DNA from: JABWBD01 sp040768665
GTDB taxonomy: Bacteria > Planctomycetota > Planctomycetia > Pirellulales > Thermoguttaceae
Direction: 5' to 3'
Assembly: GCA_040768665.1 (NCBI GenBank)
Contig: JAXGMN010000011.1
Coordinates: forward strand, 291,060-355,059
DNA: 64,000 bases
The notes below the pieces were generated by a model, which was not told where the DNA came from, did not search any database, and worked only from the letters and a program-made list of their open reading frames with translations. Position numbers and translations under genes: made by a program. How positions within the stretch are numbered: the stretch's first letter is position 1; each line of letters begins with the position of its first letter. Positions 1 to 8,987 of the stretch are shown in pieces.

Positions 1-2496
1 GCGGCCGACTTTGTCACGATCGACACGGGGACGGGCGTGGTCCATCAGGCGCCGGCATTCGGCGAGGTGGATTTCGAGGTACTCCTGTCCGAGCAGGCGC
101 GATTCGTCGACGGGGAAGGCCCGCCCCTGATCTGTTCCGTTGCTCCCGACGGGACGTTCACCGCCGAAGCCGCGGATTACCAGGGGCGATGGGTGAAGGA
201 TGCCGACCGCGACATCGTCCGCCGGCTAAGGGCCGAAGGCAAGTTGTTCCACCAGGAGCAGTATCTGCACGACTATCCTTTCTGCTGGCGAGCCGAAGAA
301 GACCCCTTGATCCAGTACCCGCGCAAGAGTTGGTTCATTCGCACCACTGAGTTCCGCGATCGAATGCTGGCCAACAACCACCGGATTCACTGGCTCCCGG
401 AACACATTCGCGAAGGACGTTTCGGCAACTTTCTCGAGACCAATGTCGATTGGGCTCTCTCGCGCGAGCGGTTCTGGGGCACACCGTTGCCGATCTGGAT
501 TTGCGAGGAGACGGGCTATGCGGAGGCCGTCGCAAGCTACGACGAACTTCTGGCCAAGCCGGGCGTTGCGGGGACCGAGGTCTGGCAAAAGGCCAGGGCC
601 GCCAAACCTGATCTTCCGGACGATCTCAAGGTTCACAAGCCCTATATCGACGCCGTTACCTACGATTCGCCCAAGGCGCCGGGCAAGCGGATGCGGAGGG
701 TATCGGAGGTGATCGATTGCTGGTTCGACTCCGGCGCAATGCCGTTTGCCCAGTGGGGTTACCCGAAGCAACCCGGATCCCGGCAGCGGCTTGCCGATCA
801 GTTCCCGGCCGATTTCATCAGCGAGGCGATCGATCAGACTCGCGGTTGGTTCTACAGTATGCTGGCGATCAGCACGCTTCTGTTCGGCGAAGAGAGCGAG
901 AAGCCGGTGGCCGGCGACCCGAGCGAGTTTCTCAGCCGCGAGCAGCCGAGCATTGCATTTCCCCATCCGTACCGCAACTGCGTGGTGCTGGGGTTGATGC
1001 TCGGCGAAGACGGCCAGAAGATGTCCAAATCGAAACGCAATTACCGTGAGCCGCAGGAGATCTTCAACCGTTACGGAGCCGACGCACTGCGATGGTACTT
1101 CTTTGCCAACCAGCCGCCGTGGACGTCGATCCGCTACAACGAGCAGGCGATCCGGGAGAGCATCCCGGAGTTTCTGCTGCGGCTGTGGAACGTTTACAGC
1201 TTCTTCGTCATCTACGCGAATATTGACGGTTTCGATCCTGCCGCGTCGATTGCGGAGGAGCCAGGGCAGTTGACCGCGCACGTGCTCGCTCGCGGGAAAG
1301 GCTATCGGCCGCCCGCCGAGCGCAGCGAGCTGGACCGCTGGATTCTGAGTGAACTGAATCGCACGGCGGCGGCGGTAATCGAGGCGATGGACCGATACGA
1401 CAACTTCGCGGCGTGCACCCGGCTGAACGAATTCGTCGACGGGCTGAGCAACTGGTATGTTCGCCGCAGCCGCGACCGCTTCTGGAGCGGAGAAGCGACG
1501 CCCGAGAAGCTGGATGCGTACTGGACGCTCTATGAATGCCTGCTGTCGACGGCCAAGCTGATCGCGCCGTTTGTGCCCTTCCTGGCGGAAGCGATCTGGC
1601 AGAACCTTGCCGTTGCGGAATTTTCGGCCCGGCCGGCCGAGGGCACCCGTTCGGCGGTCTCGAAGGACGTGACCGAAAGTGTCCACCTCTGCGACTATCC
1701 CGTACCGCAGGCTGACGCCATCGATGAGCAGCTCTCCGGCCGCATGGCCCTGGTGCGGGAGATCGTCTCCCTGGGACATAGCGCCCGGATGGGGGCCAAA
1801 CTCAAGGTCCGGCAACCGCTCTCGCGCGTGGAAGTCGTCCTGGCCGAGCCGCAGGATCAAGCCTGGCTCGAGGAACACGCGGCGCTGATCGCCGGCGAAT
1901 TGAACGTCAAGCAGGTCGAGTATGCCCGGAAAGCAGACCAGTACGTCAGCTACACGGTTCTTCCCGATCTGAAGCGGCTCGGCCCCCGGCTGGGCAAGCG
2001 GCTGCCGGCGGTGAAAAAGGCCCTCGGCCAACGCGACGGCGCCGCGTTGCTGGCCGAACTCGAAGCGGCCGGCGAGGTCGCTCTGCAACTCTCCGACGGC
2101 CCGGTCACCCTCGACTCGGAGGACATCCAGGTCCGTATGCAGGCCAAGGAGGGCTGGGCCGCGGCACAGGGGCGTCGCTGCGTCGTGGTGCTCGCCACCG
2201 AGTTGACGGAAGAACTGGTGCTCGAGGGATTGGCGAGGGAATTGGTCCGCGTGGTGCAGGACCGGCGCAAGGACATGGGCTGTGAGTTCACGGACCGGAT
2301 CGCTATTGGTATCGTCACGCAGTCTCAGGAATTGCGGGCCGCTGTCGGACGGTTCGGAGACTATATTCGCGGCGAGACGCTGGCGACCGACTTGCAGTTG
2401 AAGCCCCTTGCCGATGGCGAGCCGGTGGAACTGAAGGTTTCGGGGTTCCCCCTGATGTTGTATGTGGCCGTTGTTACCAACCGTTCCAGAACTTGA
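1..2496 (+). CDS. ileS: Isoleucyl-tRNA synthetase, 3' part (cut by window edge)
   Basis: Charges tRNA-Ile with isoleucine in the cytoplasm. The frame is open from base 1, so the N-terminus (with the HIGH motif) lies outside; about 831 residues remain. Visible signatures are the class I segment around WFDSG and DQTRGWFYSML, and the KMSKS loop (QKMSKSKRN, M codon at 1021), followed by an alpha-helical anticodon-binding region. No terminal Cys4 zinc cluster is seen and the C-terminal segment with KLKVRQPLSRV resembles the eukaryote-like IleS2 class known for mupirocin tolerance; that class call is inference. It is followed after 18 bp by purN on the same strand. Confidence 0.97.
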   Translation, partial: AADFVTIDTGTGVVHQAPAFGEVDFEVLLSEQARFVDGEGPPLICSVAPDGTFTAEAADYQGRWVKDADRDIVRRLRAEGKLFHQEQYLHDYPFCWRAEEDPLIQYPRKSWFIRTTEFRDRMLANNHRIHWLPEHIREGRFGNFLETNVDWALSRERFWGTPLPIWICEETGYAEAVASYDELLAKPGVAGTEVWQKARAAKPDLPDDLKVHKPYIDAVTYDSPKAPGKRMRRVSEVIDCWFDSGAMPFAQWGYPKQPGSRQRLADQFPADFISEAIDQTRGWFYSMLAISTLLFGEESEKPVAGDPSEFLSREQPSIAFPHPYRNCVVLGLMLGEDGQKMSKSKRNYREPQEIFNRYGADALRWYFFANQPPWTSIRYNEQAIRESIPEFLLRLWNVYSFFVIYANIDGFDPAASIAEEPGQLTAHVLARGKGYRPPAERSELDRWILSELNRTAAAVIEAMDRYDNFAACTRLNEFVDGLSNWYVRRSRDRFWSGEATPEKLDAYWTLYECLLSTAKLIAPFVPFLAEAIWQNLAVAEFSARPAEGTRSAVSKDVTESVHLCDYPVPQADAIDEQLSGRMALVREIVSLGHSARMGAKLKVRQPLSRVEVVLAEPQDQAWLEEHAALIAGELNVKQVEYARKADQYVSYTVLPDLKRLGPRLGKRLPAVKKALGQRDGAALLAELEAAGEVALQLSDGPVTLDSEDIQVRMQAKEGWAAAQGRRCVVVLATELTEELVLEGLARELVRVVQDRRKDMGCEFTDRIAIGIVTQSQELRAAVGRFGDYIRGETLATDLQLKPLADGEPVELKVSGFPLMLYVAVVTNRSRT

Positions 2497-2514
2497 GAGG
2501 GGAGTCGACCTGGA

Positions 2515-3165
2515 GTGAATGCTACTGCTTCCAAATCGCCCCTTCGGCTCGCCGTGCTGATCTCGGGCACGGGGCGATCGCTCAAGAACATGCTCGACCG
2601 AATCGAATCCGGCCGTCTCAATGCACGGGTGGTGCTGGTGATTTCCAGCACACCCGCCGCACGGGGGCTGCAATTTGCGGAGAAGGCCAGCATACCGATT
2701 GCGGTCTGCGAGCGTAAAGATTTTCCGTCGCAGTCCGAATATAGTCGGGAGATCTTTGACCGGTGCCGCAAGTGTGAAGCGGAGGTCGTCGCTCTGGCCG
2801 GCTTTATCAAACGGCTGACGATTCCTGAAGACTTCGAGAATCGCGTCGTGAACATTCATCCCTCGCTAGTGCCATCTTTCTCCGGCAAAGGCTACTATGG
2901 CCACCGTGTGCACGAAGCGGCGCTTGAGTACGGAGTGAAGATCTCCGGCTGCACCGTTCATTTCGTGGACAATGAGTATGACCACGGGCCGGTGATCCTG
3001 CAGAAATCCGTGCCGGTATTGGACAGCGATACGCTCGATTCTCTCGAATCGCGGGTATTCTCGGCCGAGTGCGAGGCGTATCCAGAGGCGATCCAGCTAC
3101 TTTCCGACAAGCGGGTGACTGTGGACGGCCGCCGAGTCCGAATCGTGCGAAGCGGGCCGAGCTGA
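2515..3165 (+). CDS. purN: Phosphoribosylglycinamide formyltransferase
   Basis: Transfers a formyl group from 10-formyl-THF to GAR in purine synthesis. The 216-aa length fits the PurN family. The catalytic triad expected from E. coli (N106, H108, D144) is visible as N113 and H115 in VVNIHPSLVPSF and D156 in VDNEYDHGP. The start is GTG, 18 bp after ileS, with a purine-rich stretch upstream, so it is probably cotranscribed with ileS. The N-terminus LAVLISGTGRSLKNML replaces the common SGxGSNLQ motif with GTGRSLKNM, a variant often seen in less standard PurN-type formyltransferases, so a related formyltransferase substrate cannot be excluded. Confidence 0.85.
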   Translation: MNATASKSPLRLAVLISGTGRSLKNMLDRIESGRLNARVVLVISSTPAARGLQFAEKASIPIAVCERKDFPSQSEYSREIFDRCRKCEAEVVALAGFIKRLTIPEDFENRVVNIHPSLVPSFSGKGYYGHRVHEAALEYGVKISGCTVHFVDNEYDHGPVILQKSVPVLDSDTLDSLESRVFSAECEAYPEAIQLLSDKRVTVDGRRVRIVRSGPS

Positions 3166-3389
3166 GCCGAATCCTCCAAATGAGGGGATAATACAGCACG
3201 ATCCGTTTCGCCCCCGATTTTGCGAGACTTATCGACGGCCGTTCTGGTATGGTTACACTACATTCAGACGTACCGCGCGCACGTTCGGCCACTTTCGAGG
3301 GACGAGGTTTTTCCTGGGAGCCCTTGGGGGATCGAGCATGGTGGTAGGTGATTAGCGTGAAGTGTGGTCTGGCGCTGGGGGAGTAAGCA

Positions 3390-4283
3390 TTGACGCTGAT
3401 CGTGAACTGCACGAAATGTGGAAAGGAGCTGCGGTCGCAGGACCGCTACGCGGGAAAGCCCGTCCGCTGCTCCCAGTGCGGCACGATCAACCGGCTGCCG
3501 TCTGCGCCGTCTGCGACTCCGCCTCCGATGCTTGAGTCTGCCTTCTGTTTCGTGTGTGGGAAAGATTTTTCGGTCGACCGAGATCTGGTCCGCGATAAGA
3601 AGGGGCGGTCCTATCATCGCCGATGTTATGAGGAGGCCAGCCGCTACGAAAAGTCACGGCGTGAGCAGGAAACCCGCTCGCGCCATTCCGGTCTGCCGGC
3701 CCACATCACGCCTGAGTCGATTCCGCGGCAGGCGACGCCAGCCGAGCCGATCGACGACGAACTGGTCGAGTTGATGGAGCTGGTGCCCCCTTCTGAAGAA
3801 TCTTGGCCCGATCTTTCGCAGACCGGTACGAGCAGCTTGGACGGCCCGGCGATCGGAGGGTTTGGTCGACGAGATGGGGTCTGGCTCTATGTCTTGATCG
3901 GGTTTGGGGCGGCCGTGCCCATCGTCGTCCTGCTATTCATCATCGTGCAGTTGATCATCTCTTCAATTCAGGGGCCGTCCTTGCCGGCTCGGCGGAATGG
4001 CCCAAACGCGGGCCAGCAACCGCCGAGTCAAGAATCGAGCCTTGCGCCGGGAGAGGAATCGGCTGTCCCCCTGGCAGCCGATTCGCCCCGGTCAGCCGAG
4101 AGCCCTTCAGCGGTATCTCGTCCACCGATCGGGAACCCGGCCGCACCGGCGTCGCTGCAGCCAAAGGCCCCCGCTGGCGGCGGTCACGTCCCAGTCGAAA
4201 AGCGTCCCGCGGCCGAGACGAGGACCGACGTCTTTCCAATCAGGGGCAACATTCTGTCGCAGATGCGACGGATCGTCTCGTGA
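3390..4283 (+). CDS. Zinc-ribbon, single-pass membrane protein of unknown function
   Basis: 297 aa with a TTG start; a GGGGGAG ribosome-binding site lies 6-7 bp upstream. The N-terminus carries two CxxC pairs (CTKCGKEL...CSQCGT, about residues 7-31), a typical zinc ribbon, then a second CxxC (FCFVCGKDF) with a later H-x2-C (YHRRCYEE), which together could bind another metal. A hydrophobic segment around residues 167-192 (WLYVLIGFGAAVPIVVLLFI) predicts one membrane helix, followed by a low-complexity Pro/Ala/Ser tail. This arrangement is common in planctomycete proteins of unknown role. No enzymatic domain recognised. Confidence 0.75.
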   Translation: MTLIVNCTKCGKELRSQDRYAGKPVRCSQCGTINRLPSAPSATPPPMLESAFCFVCGKDFSVDRDLVRDKKGRSYHRRCYEEASRYEKSRREQETRSRHSGLPAHITPESIPRQATPAEPIDDELVELMELVPPSEESWPDLSQTGTSSLDGPAIGGFGRRDGVWLYVLIGFGAAVPIVVLLFIIVQLIISSIQGPSLPARRNGPNAGQQPPSQESSLAPGEESAVPLAADSPRSAESPSAVSRPPIGNPAAPASLQPKAPAGGGHVPVEKRPAAETRTDVFPIRGNILSQMRRIVS

Positions 4284-4411
4284 ATGAGTGTCGGGCACCT
4301 TCTCTGAAATCGCTCGTGAGAGGTGGCCAAGGCAAGAAGCACTCCGGCACGAGACGTGCTCATATCAAACTCGATTGGCGATTTTCGATATTCGCGACCT
4401 GGAGTAGTCCC

Positions 4412-4720
4412 ATGCGACTTCAAGATCGATTGCAGGATTGTGCCGTCGGCCTGACCCCGTTGAGCTTGAGCAGATCGGATTGGCTCTCGATTCTTGCGGG
4501 CGGCATGCTCGGGATGATGGGCCTCCGCCGCGGAGGATTCACCGGGATGTTGATCGCCGGGGCAGGCGGACTGATCGTCTACCGCAAAATCAAGCGGTTT
4601 ACTGAGCCTTCCGACTCACGGCCGCTGCGGGGCGACGGCATTGGCGTCGGCATCTGCAGGGATGTCGTGGAAGAAGCCTCTTGGGAGTCGTTCCCCGCCA
4701 GCGACGCGCCGGGATATTGA
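4412..4720 (+). CDS. Small membrane protein with C-terminal SWESFPASD motif
   Basis: 102 aa. ATG chosen because GGAG sits about 8 bp upstream; the frame is open far upstream but that part overlaps the preceding gene and looks non-coding. Residues about 26-58 contain two short hydrophobic stretches (WLSILAGGMLGMMGLRRGGF and MLIAGAGGLIVYRKI) resembling the YgaP/DUF2892-type membrane hairpin. The C-terminus ends with the motif VEEASWESFPASDAPGY, a short conserved tail found on many small bacterial proteins. Function unknown. The gene converges with the next one, and a hairpin repeat fills the gap. Confidence 0.7.
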   Translation: MRLQDRLQDCAVGLTPLSLSRSDWLSILAGGMLGMMGLRRGGFTGMLIAGAGGLIVYRKIKRFTEPSDSRPLRGDGIGVGICRDVVEEASWESFPASDAPGY

Positions 4721-4726
4721 CTTCGA

Positions 4727-4824
4727 GGCCCTAACAAAACGGGGAGAGGCACCGCGCAGAGACGTCTATTCTCCGTGTTTTATGCGTGTTTGGCTCGGAG
4801 CCAGTCCCCGTTTTGTCAGGGCCC
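4727..4824. repeat. GGGGACAGGCACC-family inverted repeat, copy 1
   Basis: Near-palindromic element whose ends, ggccctaacaaaacgggga and tccccgttttgtcagggcc, pair over about 19 bp. The inner parts gaggcacc and ggagccag are shared with other copies in the window. It lies between two convergent genes, so its transcript could act as a bidirectional terminator. Similar hairpins are scattered through planctomycete genomes and are probably mobilised in trans by REP/IS200-type tyrosine transposases (inference). Confidence 0.85.
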
Positions 4825-4837
4825 TTTCAGAATTCGC

Positions 4838-5581
4838 CTACTTGATCGAAATTGTGCGCGCCAGCGGCTGCAACACATGTTCGATCACGTGCTTGTCGAT
4901 CATCTCGTGGCAGATCTGGGACAGGCGGTCCAACGTCTCCGAGAAGGTCCGATCGGGAGGCAGGCTGCCGTATTGTCGCGCGGTGACGTAGACGCTCAGT
5001 TGATCCTCGGGAAACTCACCCGTTCGCACCTGATAAGCACTGGTACGCGTCTCGATACTGAGCCGGCATTGCAGTCGGCATTCTTCGTCGAGGGCCACCG
5101 TCAACGAAGGCTCGTAGTTGATCACCGTCGAGCCGGGAATATCCAGCATACGATCCATCGACGGCCCGACGCCCAGGGCCTCCGCTACAAGTTGGTTGTG
5201 GTTGCCGCGGTAGGTGAAATCAAATCCGAACAACAGATCGAGGGCCTCGCAATCCAACGTGCTGACCGAGAGCATGTAGGGAGCCAGGTCGAGCACGAGA
5301 CGATGCTGGTCCAACGCGAGAGAAACCGATTCCGGGTTCACCAGTCCCGAACACACCCGCCGCGGCTCAATTGTACACCACCGATAGGCGCCCTGGTCCT
5401 TGTCCTCTTCGAGGACAAAATCCCCCCGATCTCGGCAATAGAAGTTGCGCATCGTGGGATGCGTTTTCTGGATTCGTTCGAAAAAATGCAGCACGGTCTC
5501 ACGGTTGGCCGGAAGCTCCATTTCCGTGGCGAGATTCATGTTCACGTAGAAGTCGTCACAAAGTGAACTGTACGGATTCAC
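4838..5581 (-). CDS. Conserved hypothetical protein
   Basis: 247 aa, GTG start at 5581 with AAGGA about 9 bp upstream. No signal peptide, membrane segment or known catalytic motif is visible. The composition is that of a soluble mixed alpha/beta protein, with the segment YEPSLTVALDEECRLQCRLSIETRT suggesting beta strands and a helical C-terminus. I believe similar proteins occur in other planctomycetes but no function is known to me. It converges with the preceding small membrane protein and is divergent from the methyltransferase gene. Confidence 0.75.
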   Translation of the reverse strand: MNPYSSLCDDFYVNMNLATEMELPANRETVLHFFERIQKTHPTMRNFYCRDRGDFVLEEDKDQGAYRWCTIEPRRVCSGLVNPESVSLALDQHRLVLDLAPYMLSVSTLDCEALDLLFGFDFTYRGNHNQLVAEALGVGPSMDRMLDIPGSTVINYEPSLTVALDEECRLQCRLSIETRTSAYQVRTGEFPEDQLSVYVTARQYGSLPPDRTFSETLDRLSQICHEMIDKHVIEHVLQPLARTISIK

Positions 5582-5770
5582 TAGAACGTTCCTTCTGGAT
5601 TAGACTTAAAAGACCACCTGCTGCCGCACGGATGGGCGGGAAAACGCGCCACCCGGCGGCCGAACGAAGATTAATGTAGTATAGGGGTACCCCGACCGCA
5701 CTGTCAAAGCCGCCGCCGGGACGGGCCCCCAGCATCGAGAAACGCTGCCGCATTTAGGGTTGTCAACAAA

Positions 5771-6352
5771 ATGTCCACTTCGCCTCCGCATGACACCTTC
5801 GTTGCATTTCCGACCGAACTTGGCTGGATGGCCTTTGCCAAGTCAGCCAAGGGCATCCGTCGTCTCACCTTCGGCTACCCGACGGAAGAGGCGGCCATTG
5901 CGGCACTTGGACCGGTCGGTGTCTCTGACGCAACGGACGACAAGCAGCTTGAGGCGCTCGTCCGGCGTCTTCAGGCTTACGCATGCGGCTGCCCGGACGA
6001 GTTCCACGACGTGGCGGTGGATTCTGGTCGCCAGACCGCATTTCGGACGCGAGTCTATCGGCTTTGCCGGAAAATCTCGTTTGGCAAGACCCTCACGTAC
6101 GGAGAGCTTGCAGCACGCGCAGGTTCGCCTGGGGCGGCCCGAGCCGTGGGCTGTACCATGGCAGCAAACCCGGTGCCTCTCATCGTGCCGTGCCACCGGG
6201 TCGTTCCTTCCGGAGGGGGGCTTGGTGGGTTTTCCGGCCCCGGGGGCGTCGCGCTGAAGCGACGTCTGCTGGACCTGGAGGCGGGCCATTCTGTCGGGTG
6301 CTGTGCAATTGGACTAGAATTTCGGCAGCGTTTCCGTCAGAATAGGGCGTGA
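5771..6352 (+). CDS. ogt: Methylated-DNA-[protein]-cysteine S-methyltransferase
   Basis: Repairs O6-alkylguanine by transferring the alkyl group to its own cysteine (suicidal DNA repair). The 193-aa protein has the family active site VPCHRVV with the acceptor Cys at about residue 141, preceded by the DNA-binding helix region (TYGELAARAGSPGAARAVG) with the arginine finger. The N-terminal domain is of ordinary size, and no fused AraC-type Ada domain is present. The ATG at 5771 lacks a strong ribosome-binding site. Confidence 0.93.
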   Translation: MSTSPPHDTFVAFPTELGWMAFAKSAKGIRRLTFGYPTEEAAIAALGPVGVSDATDDKQLEALVRRLQAYACGCPDEFHDVAVDSGRQTAFRTRVYRLCRKISFGKTLTYGELAARAGSPGAARAVGCTMAANPVPLIVPCHRVVPSGGGLGGFSGPGGVALKRRLLDLEAGHSVGCCAIGLEFRQRFRQNRA

Positions 6353-6389
6353 TTCTGCTGGTCTTTTTCACGGGGCTGAGAGCGGTTGC

Positions 6390-6572
6390 ATGGAATTGGA
6401 TTTTTGTGACATTGAACGCCGCAACGATGGCGTTTTGCTGGTGCGGGTTCGTTCCGTCGAAAGAAACGGACGGCGATTGCCGGACGCCGTCTTCACCTTC
6501 CGTCGCGGAGATCCGCAGTACGAGTATTGGGAAAGGCTTTCGCGGCAGCGCTCCGCCACTGCGGCGACATAA
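6390..6572 (+). CDS. Possible small protein (60 aa)
   Basis: Short frame 37 bp after the methyltransferase. The product (MELDFCDIERRNDGVLLVRV...) has a balanced, protein-like composition with alternating hydrophobic and charged residues that could form a beta hairpin, unlike the Arg/Pro/Ser-rich translation of the competing frame. No recognised family and no strong ribosome-binding site, so it is only a candidate. Confidence 0.4.
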   Translation: MELDFCDIERRNDGVLLVRVRSVERNGRRLPDAVFTFRRGDPQYEYWERLSRQRSATAAT

Positions 6573-6602
6573 GAGTCTCTTGCCCGAGAATGTTATCGGT
6601 GC

Positions 6603-7748
6603 TCAGAAGGGCATGTCCCCGTCCGGGTCGTCCCACGGGGGAGCGTCCTCGCCGCAGTCGTCGTCACTTCGGAGGCGATGCTCGTTCAGTTCTCGTTCGA
6701 ACTCGTCCTGGCACGATTTGCAGTAGTCCGACGTGCTGTAGTGTTGCACCCATTGCGTATCGCGAAGCTCCGGGTAGGCTCGCTCTTCCGGGCAGATCTC
6801 CTCCAGGAGCAAACGATAGGCTTCTCGGGGCGTAAAGTGCTCGCACACCTCCAGCGCGATCCCGAAACGAGCCAATTCGGCCAGCAACGACTTCAAAGCT
6901 TGCTCCACCTGTTCGTCGCTCAGGTTGTCGGGCAGGGGGCATTTCACAGGACCGTCGAACAGTTCGCGGAACACGACCCCCGGGCTGTTTGCGATCAGCT
7001 CGTCCATGATTTCCATTTCGCGGATCGCACGCGATTTGCCTTCGTCTTCGCTTAGCGCCCAGTCGATTTCCGACGCCTCGGCTTCGAATTGAAGTTCAAG
7101 GTCCTTGGGAAGCAGTCGGTAGGGATCCTCCTCGGGATCGTCTTCTTCCTGGACGGATTCTCCTTCGGCTAAGTCCGCGAAAAGCAGGTCGTCGTCAGCC
7201 TCGCCCTCGATGGGATCGGATGCCGCTATCGCATCCAATGAGTCGCAGCAATCGTCGAGTTCCCCCGAGACGCGGTCGGGCTTGTGTCCAATCCCGCGCG
7301 AAACGCTCAGCTCCTGGAAATCGACAAACTCTACGACGGGATCATTCAGCTCGAGTACCACACGGCCGTTTTGGCTGAACCATTCGAGGTACAGATACAT
7401 CTTCGCACTTGACCGGCGCGCAGGGCAGTTGCTCGACGGAGCCTCCCGAACGCAGCCTTCCTCTGCACCGGCTAACCGGAGCATGGTCATCCTGCCCGTC
7501 GGACCGACTTGCTGCGAGGCGAGATCGTCGACGTCGTCCAGCCCGGCGTCCACCCCGATAGGGCTTCTGCTCGCCTCAAACCGGATGTGCCAGCCTGCCA
7601 GGTCGGGGCTGCAATTGCCAGTCAACTGCAGCAATAGAGGATGATTCCAGCCGCGAAGTTCCAGCCAACCGTGTACTGAGTAGTTGGTGGTGTTGAAGAT
7701 CTCGCCGCTGACGACGTAGTCGTCCAGCCGACAGGCCATTTTTCTCAT
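6603..7748 (-). CDS. Conserved hypothetical acidic protein
   Basis: 381 aa. The N-terminal 150 residues look like a compact beta-rich domain (MACRLDDYVVSGEIFNTTNY...), the middle (about 170-220) is strongly acidic and probably disordered, and the C-terminal third is helical with a CxxC pair (YCKSCQDEFERE) that may bind zinc. I associate this architecture with an uncharacterised planctomycete family, but no function is known. An alternative ATG three codons downstream is equally plausible. No operon partner. Confidence 0.75.
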   Translation of the reverse strand: MRKMACRLDDYVVSGEIFNTTNYSVHGWLELRGWNHPLLLQLTGNCSPDLAGWHIRFEASRSPIGVDAGLDDVDDLASQQVGPTGRMTMLRLAGAEEGCVREAPSSNCPARRSSAKMYLYLEWFSQNGRVVLELNDPVVEFVDFQELSVSRGIGHKPDRVSGELDDCCDSLDAIAASDPIEGEADDDLLFADLAEGESVQEEDDPEEDPYRLLPKDLELQFEAEASEIDWALSEDEGKSRAIREMEIMDELIANSPGVVFRELFDGPVKCPLPDNLSDEQVEQALKSLLAELARFGIALEVCEHFTPREAYRLLLEEICPEERAYPELRDTQWVQHYSTSDYCKSCQDEFERELNEHRLRSDDDCGEDAPPWDDPDGDMPF

Positions 7749-7920
7749 CCGTCCGAAGCAAGGAATATCGATACAGACAATCTCCTATTGTAGCATTCGG
7801 GCCCACAAGCGAAAGTCGCTATACCCCTTATGGGCGGGGATGCGTATAGTCGACTGACTGGCGCAGCCGATGCCGCCTGAACATGGGAGTGTGGGATCGT
7901 TACGGCGGGAAAATTCACTC

Positions 7921-8018
7921 TTGAGCCTAGGCCGCTCGCCGGATTCTGGTGACTGCTGAAAAAGGGGACAGGCACCGCAACATCTTCTTGAGCCTACGCC
8001 GCGTGCCGGATTCTGTGC
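7921..8018. repeat. Half hairpin repeat between duplicated gene ends
   Basis: Bases 7958-7980 match one arm of the GGGGACAGGCACC family (aaaaaggggacaggcaccgc). It is flanked by an imperfect direct duplication of about 28 bp: 7921-7948 (ttgagcctaggccgc...) and 7988-8015 (ttgagcctacgccgc...). The second copy is the true 3' end of the reductase gene (its TAG is at 7994-7996), so the terminal codons of that gene have been copied downstream of it. Confidence 0.7.
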
Positions 8019-8956
8019 TGCGAGGCAAGCAGATCCTCAAGGCTCTGTGCGATGGGGATCCTCGGACGCCATCCGGTTTCCTCTGTAATTTTCGTGCGAT
8101 CGCCGTAGATGTCGGCAAGATCGTCGCGACGAACGCGCGACGGATCGGGAACCACGGGAATGTTGCCGCCGCAGTGGTCGACCAGATGCTTGAGCAAGTC
8201 GCCGATCCGATAGGACCTTCCTGCGCAGACATTGTAGATCTGGCCAGGTCGGCCGCTCCGCGCCAGAGTCACGTAGGCATCCACCGCGTCGCGGACGTCG
8301 ACGAAATCGCGACGAGGCTCGAGGTTACCGCAGTGCACTGCCTTCGATTGTCCCGCAACGACGGCGAGCACCTGCCGGGCGAAAGTGCCCGGCGCCGATC
8401 CCTCGTCCTGTCCGGGGCCGATCAGGTTGAACGTTCTGGCAACGACGATCCGAAGCGGCCCGTCGGCCGGTTGGGCAATGGCCCGTCGCGTCGCTTCCCA
8501 TTTACTGCGGCCGTAACCGCTCCGCGGTGCACAGACGGCCTCTTCCGTAACCGGCAGACGAGATGCGCCTTGGAAACCGAGTTCTGCCGCGGAGCCGATC
8601 GTGATCAGTCGCACCGGACTGCCGCGGCGTTCGGCGGTGCGTCGCACGGCGGACCACAGGTTTGCGGAGCCGTCGACGTTGACGCGGTAGAACGCGTCGC
8701 GTGATGCCGCGCGGACGACTCCGGCCAGGTGAAAGACGGTATCCGGGCGCGCAGTAGAGACCGTGCGATCGACCGCATCTGCATCGGTCAGGTCGCATTG
8801 TGAATACTCCCATCCGATCGGTTCTGAATTGCCGGGTTCGGTAATGTCCAAACCGATGATCGCGCTGGGACGTTCGCGCGCGAGCCTGGCGATCAGATGC
8901 CGGCCGGTGAACCCGCATGCGCCGGTAATCAGGATTCGTCGTTTCTCTATCGGCAT
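7994..8956 (-). CDS. NAD-dependent epimerase/dehydratase, GDP-6-deoxy-4-ketomannose reductase-like
   Basis: Extended short-chain dehydrogenase, 320 aa. The Rossmann motif ITGACGFTG (residues 10-18) and the catalytic Y148-x3-K152 (YGRSK) are present. The C-terminal block (FNLIGPGQ, GNLEPRRDFVDVRDAVDAY, YNVCAGRSYRI) is closest to bacterial RMD proteins that make GDP-D-rhamnose, so nucleotide-sugar reduction for LPS or glycan synthesis is likely. The ATG at 8956 was chosen over an open upstream frame because it begins the Rossmann fold and has AGGAAG just upstream. It ends the LPS operon. Confidence 0.85.
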   Translation of the reverse strand: MPIEKRRILITGACGFTGRHLIARLARERPSAIIGLDITEPGNSEPIGWEYSQCDLTDADAVDRTVSTARPDTVFHLAGVVRAASRDAFYRVNVDGSANLWSAVRRTAERRGSPVRLITIGSAAELGFQGASRLPVTEEAVCAPRSGYGRSKWEATRRAIAQPADGPLRIVVARTFNLIGPGQDEGSAPGTFARQVLAVVAGQSKAVHCGNLEPRRDFVDVRDAVDAYVTLARSGRPGQIYNVCAGRSYRIGDLLKHLVDHCGGNIPVVPDPSRVRRDDLADIYGDRTKITEETGWRPRIPIAQSLEDLLASQHRIRHAA

Positions 8957-8987
8957 TCGCTTCCTGATCGCTCGCGCACGATGGACA

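Noticed and set aside
226..2859. Long open frame on the minus strand across ileS and purN
   Set aside because: Antisense shadow of a GC-rich real gene; composition rich in Arg/His/Pro, no domain, no ribosome-binding site. The same holds for similar antisense frames at 8763-10544, 10751-12592, 21607-23916, 26736-28211, 42616-44805, 47526-49202, 53902-55209 and 54947-57481.
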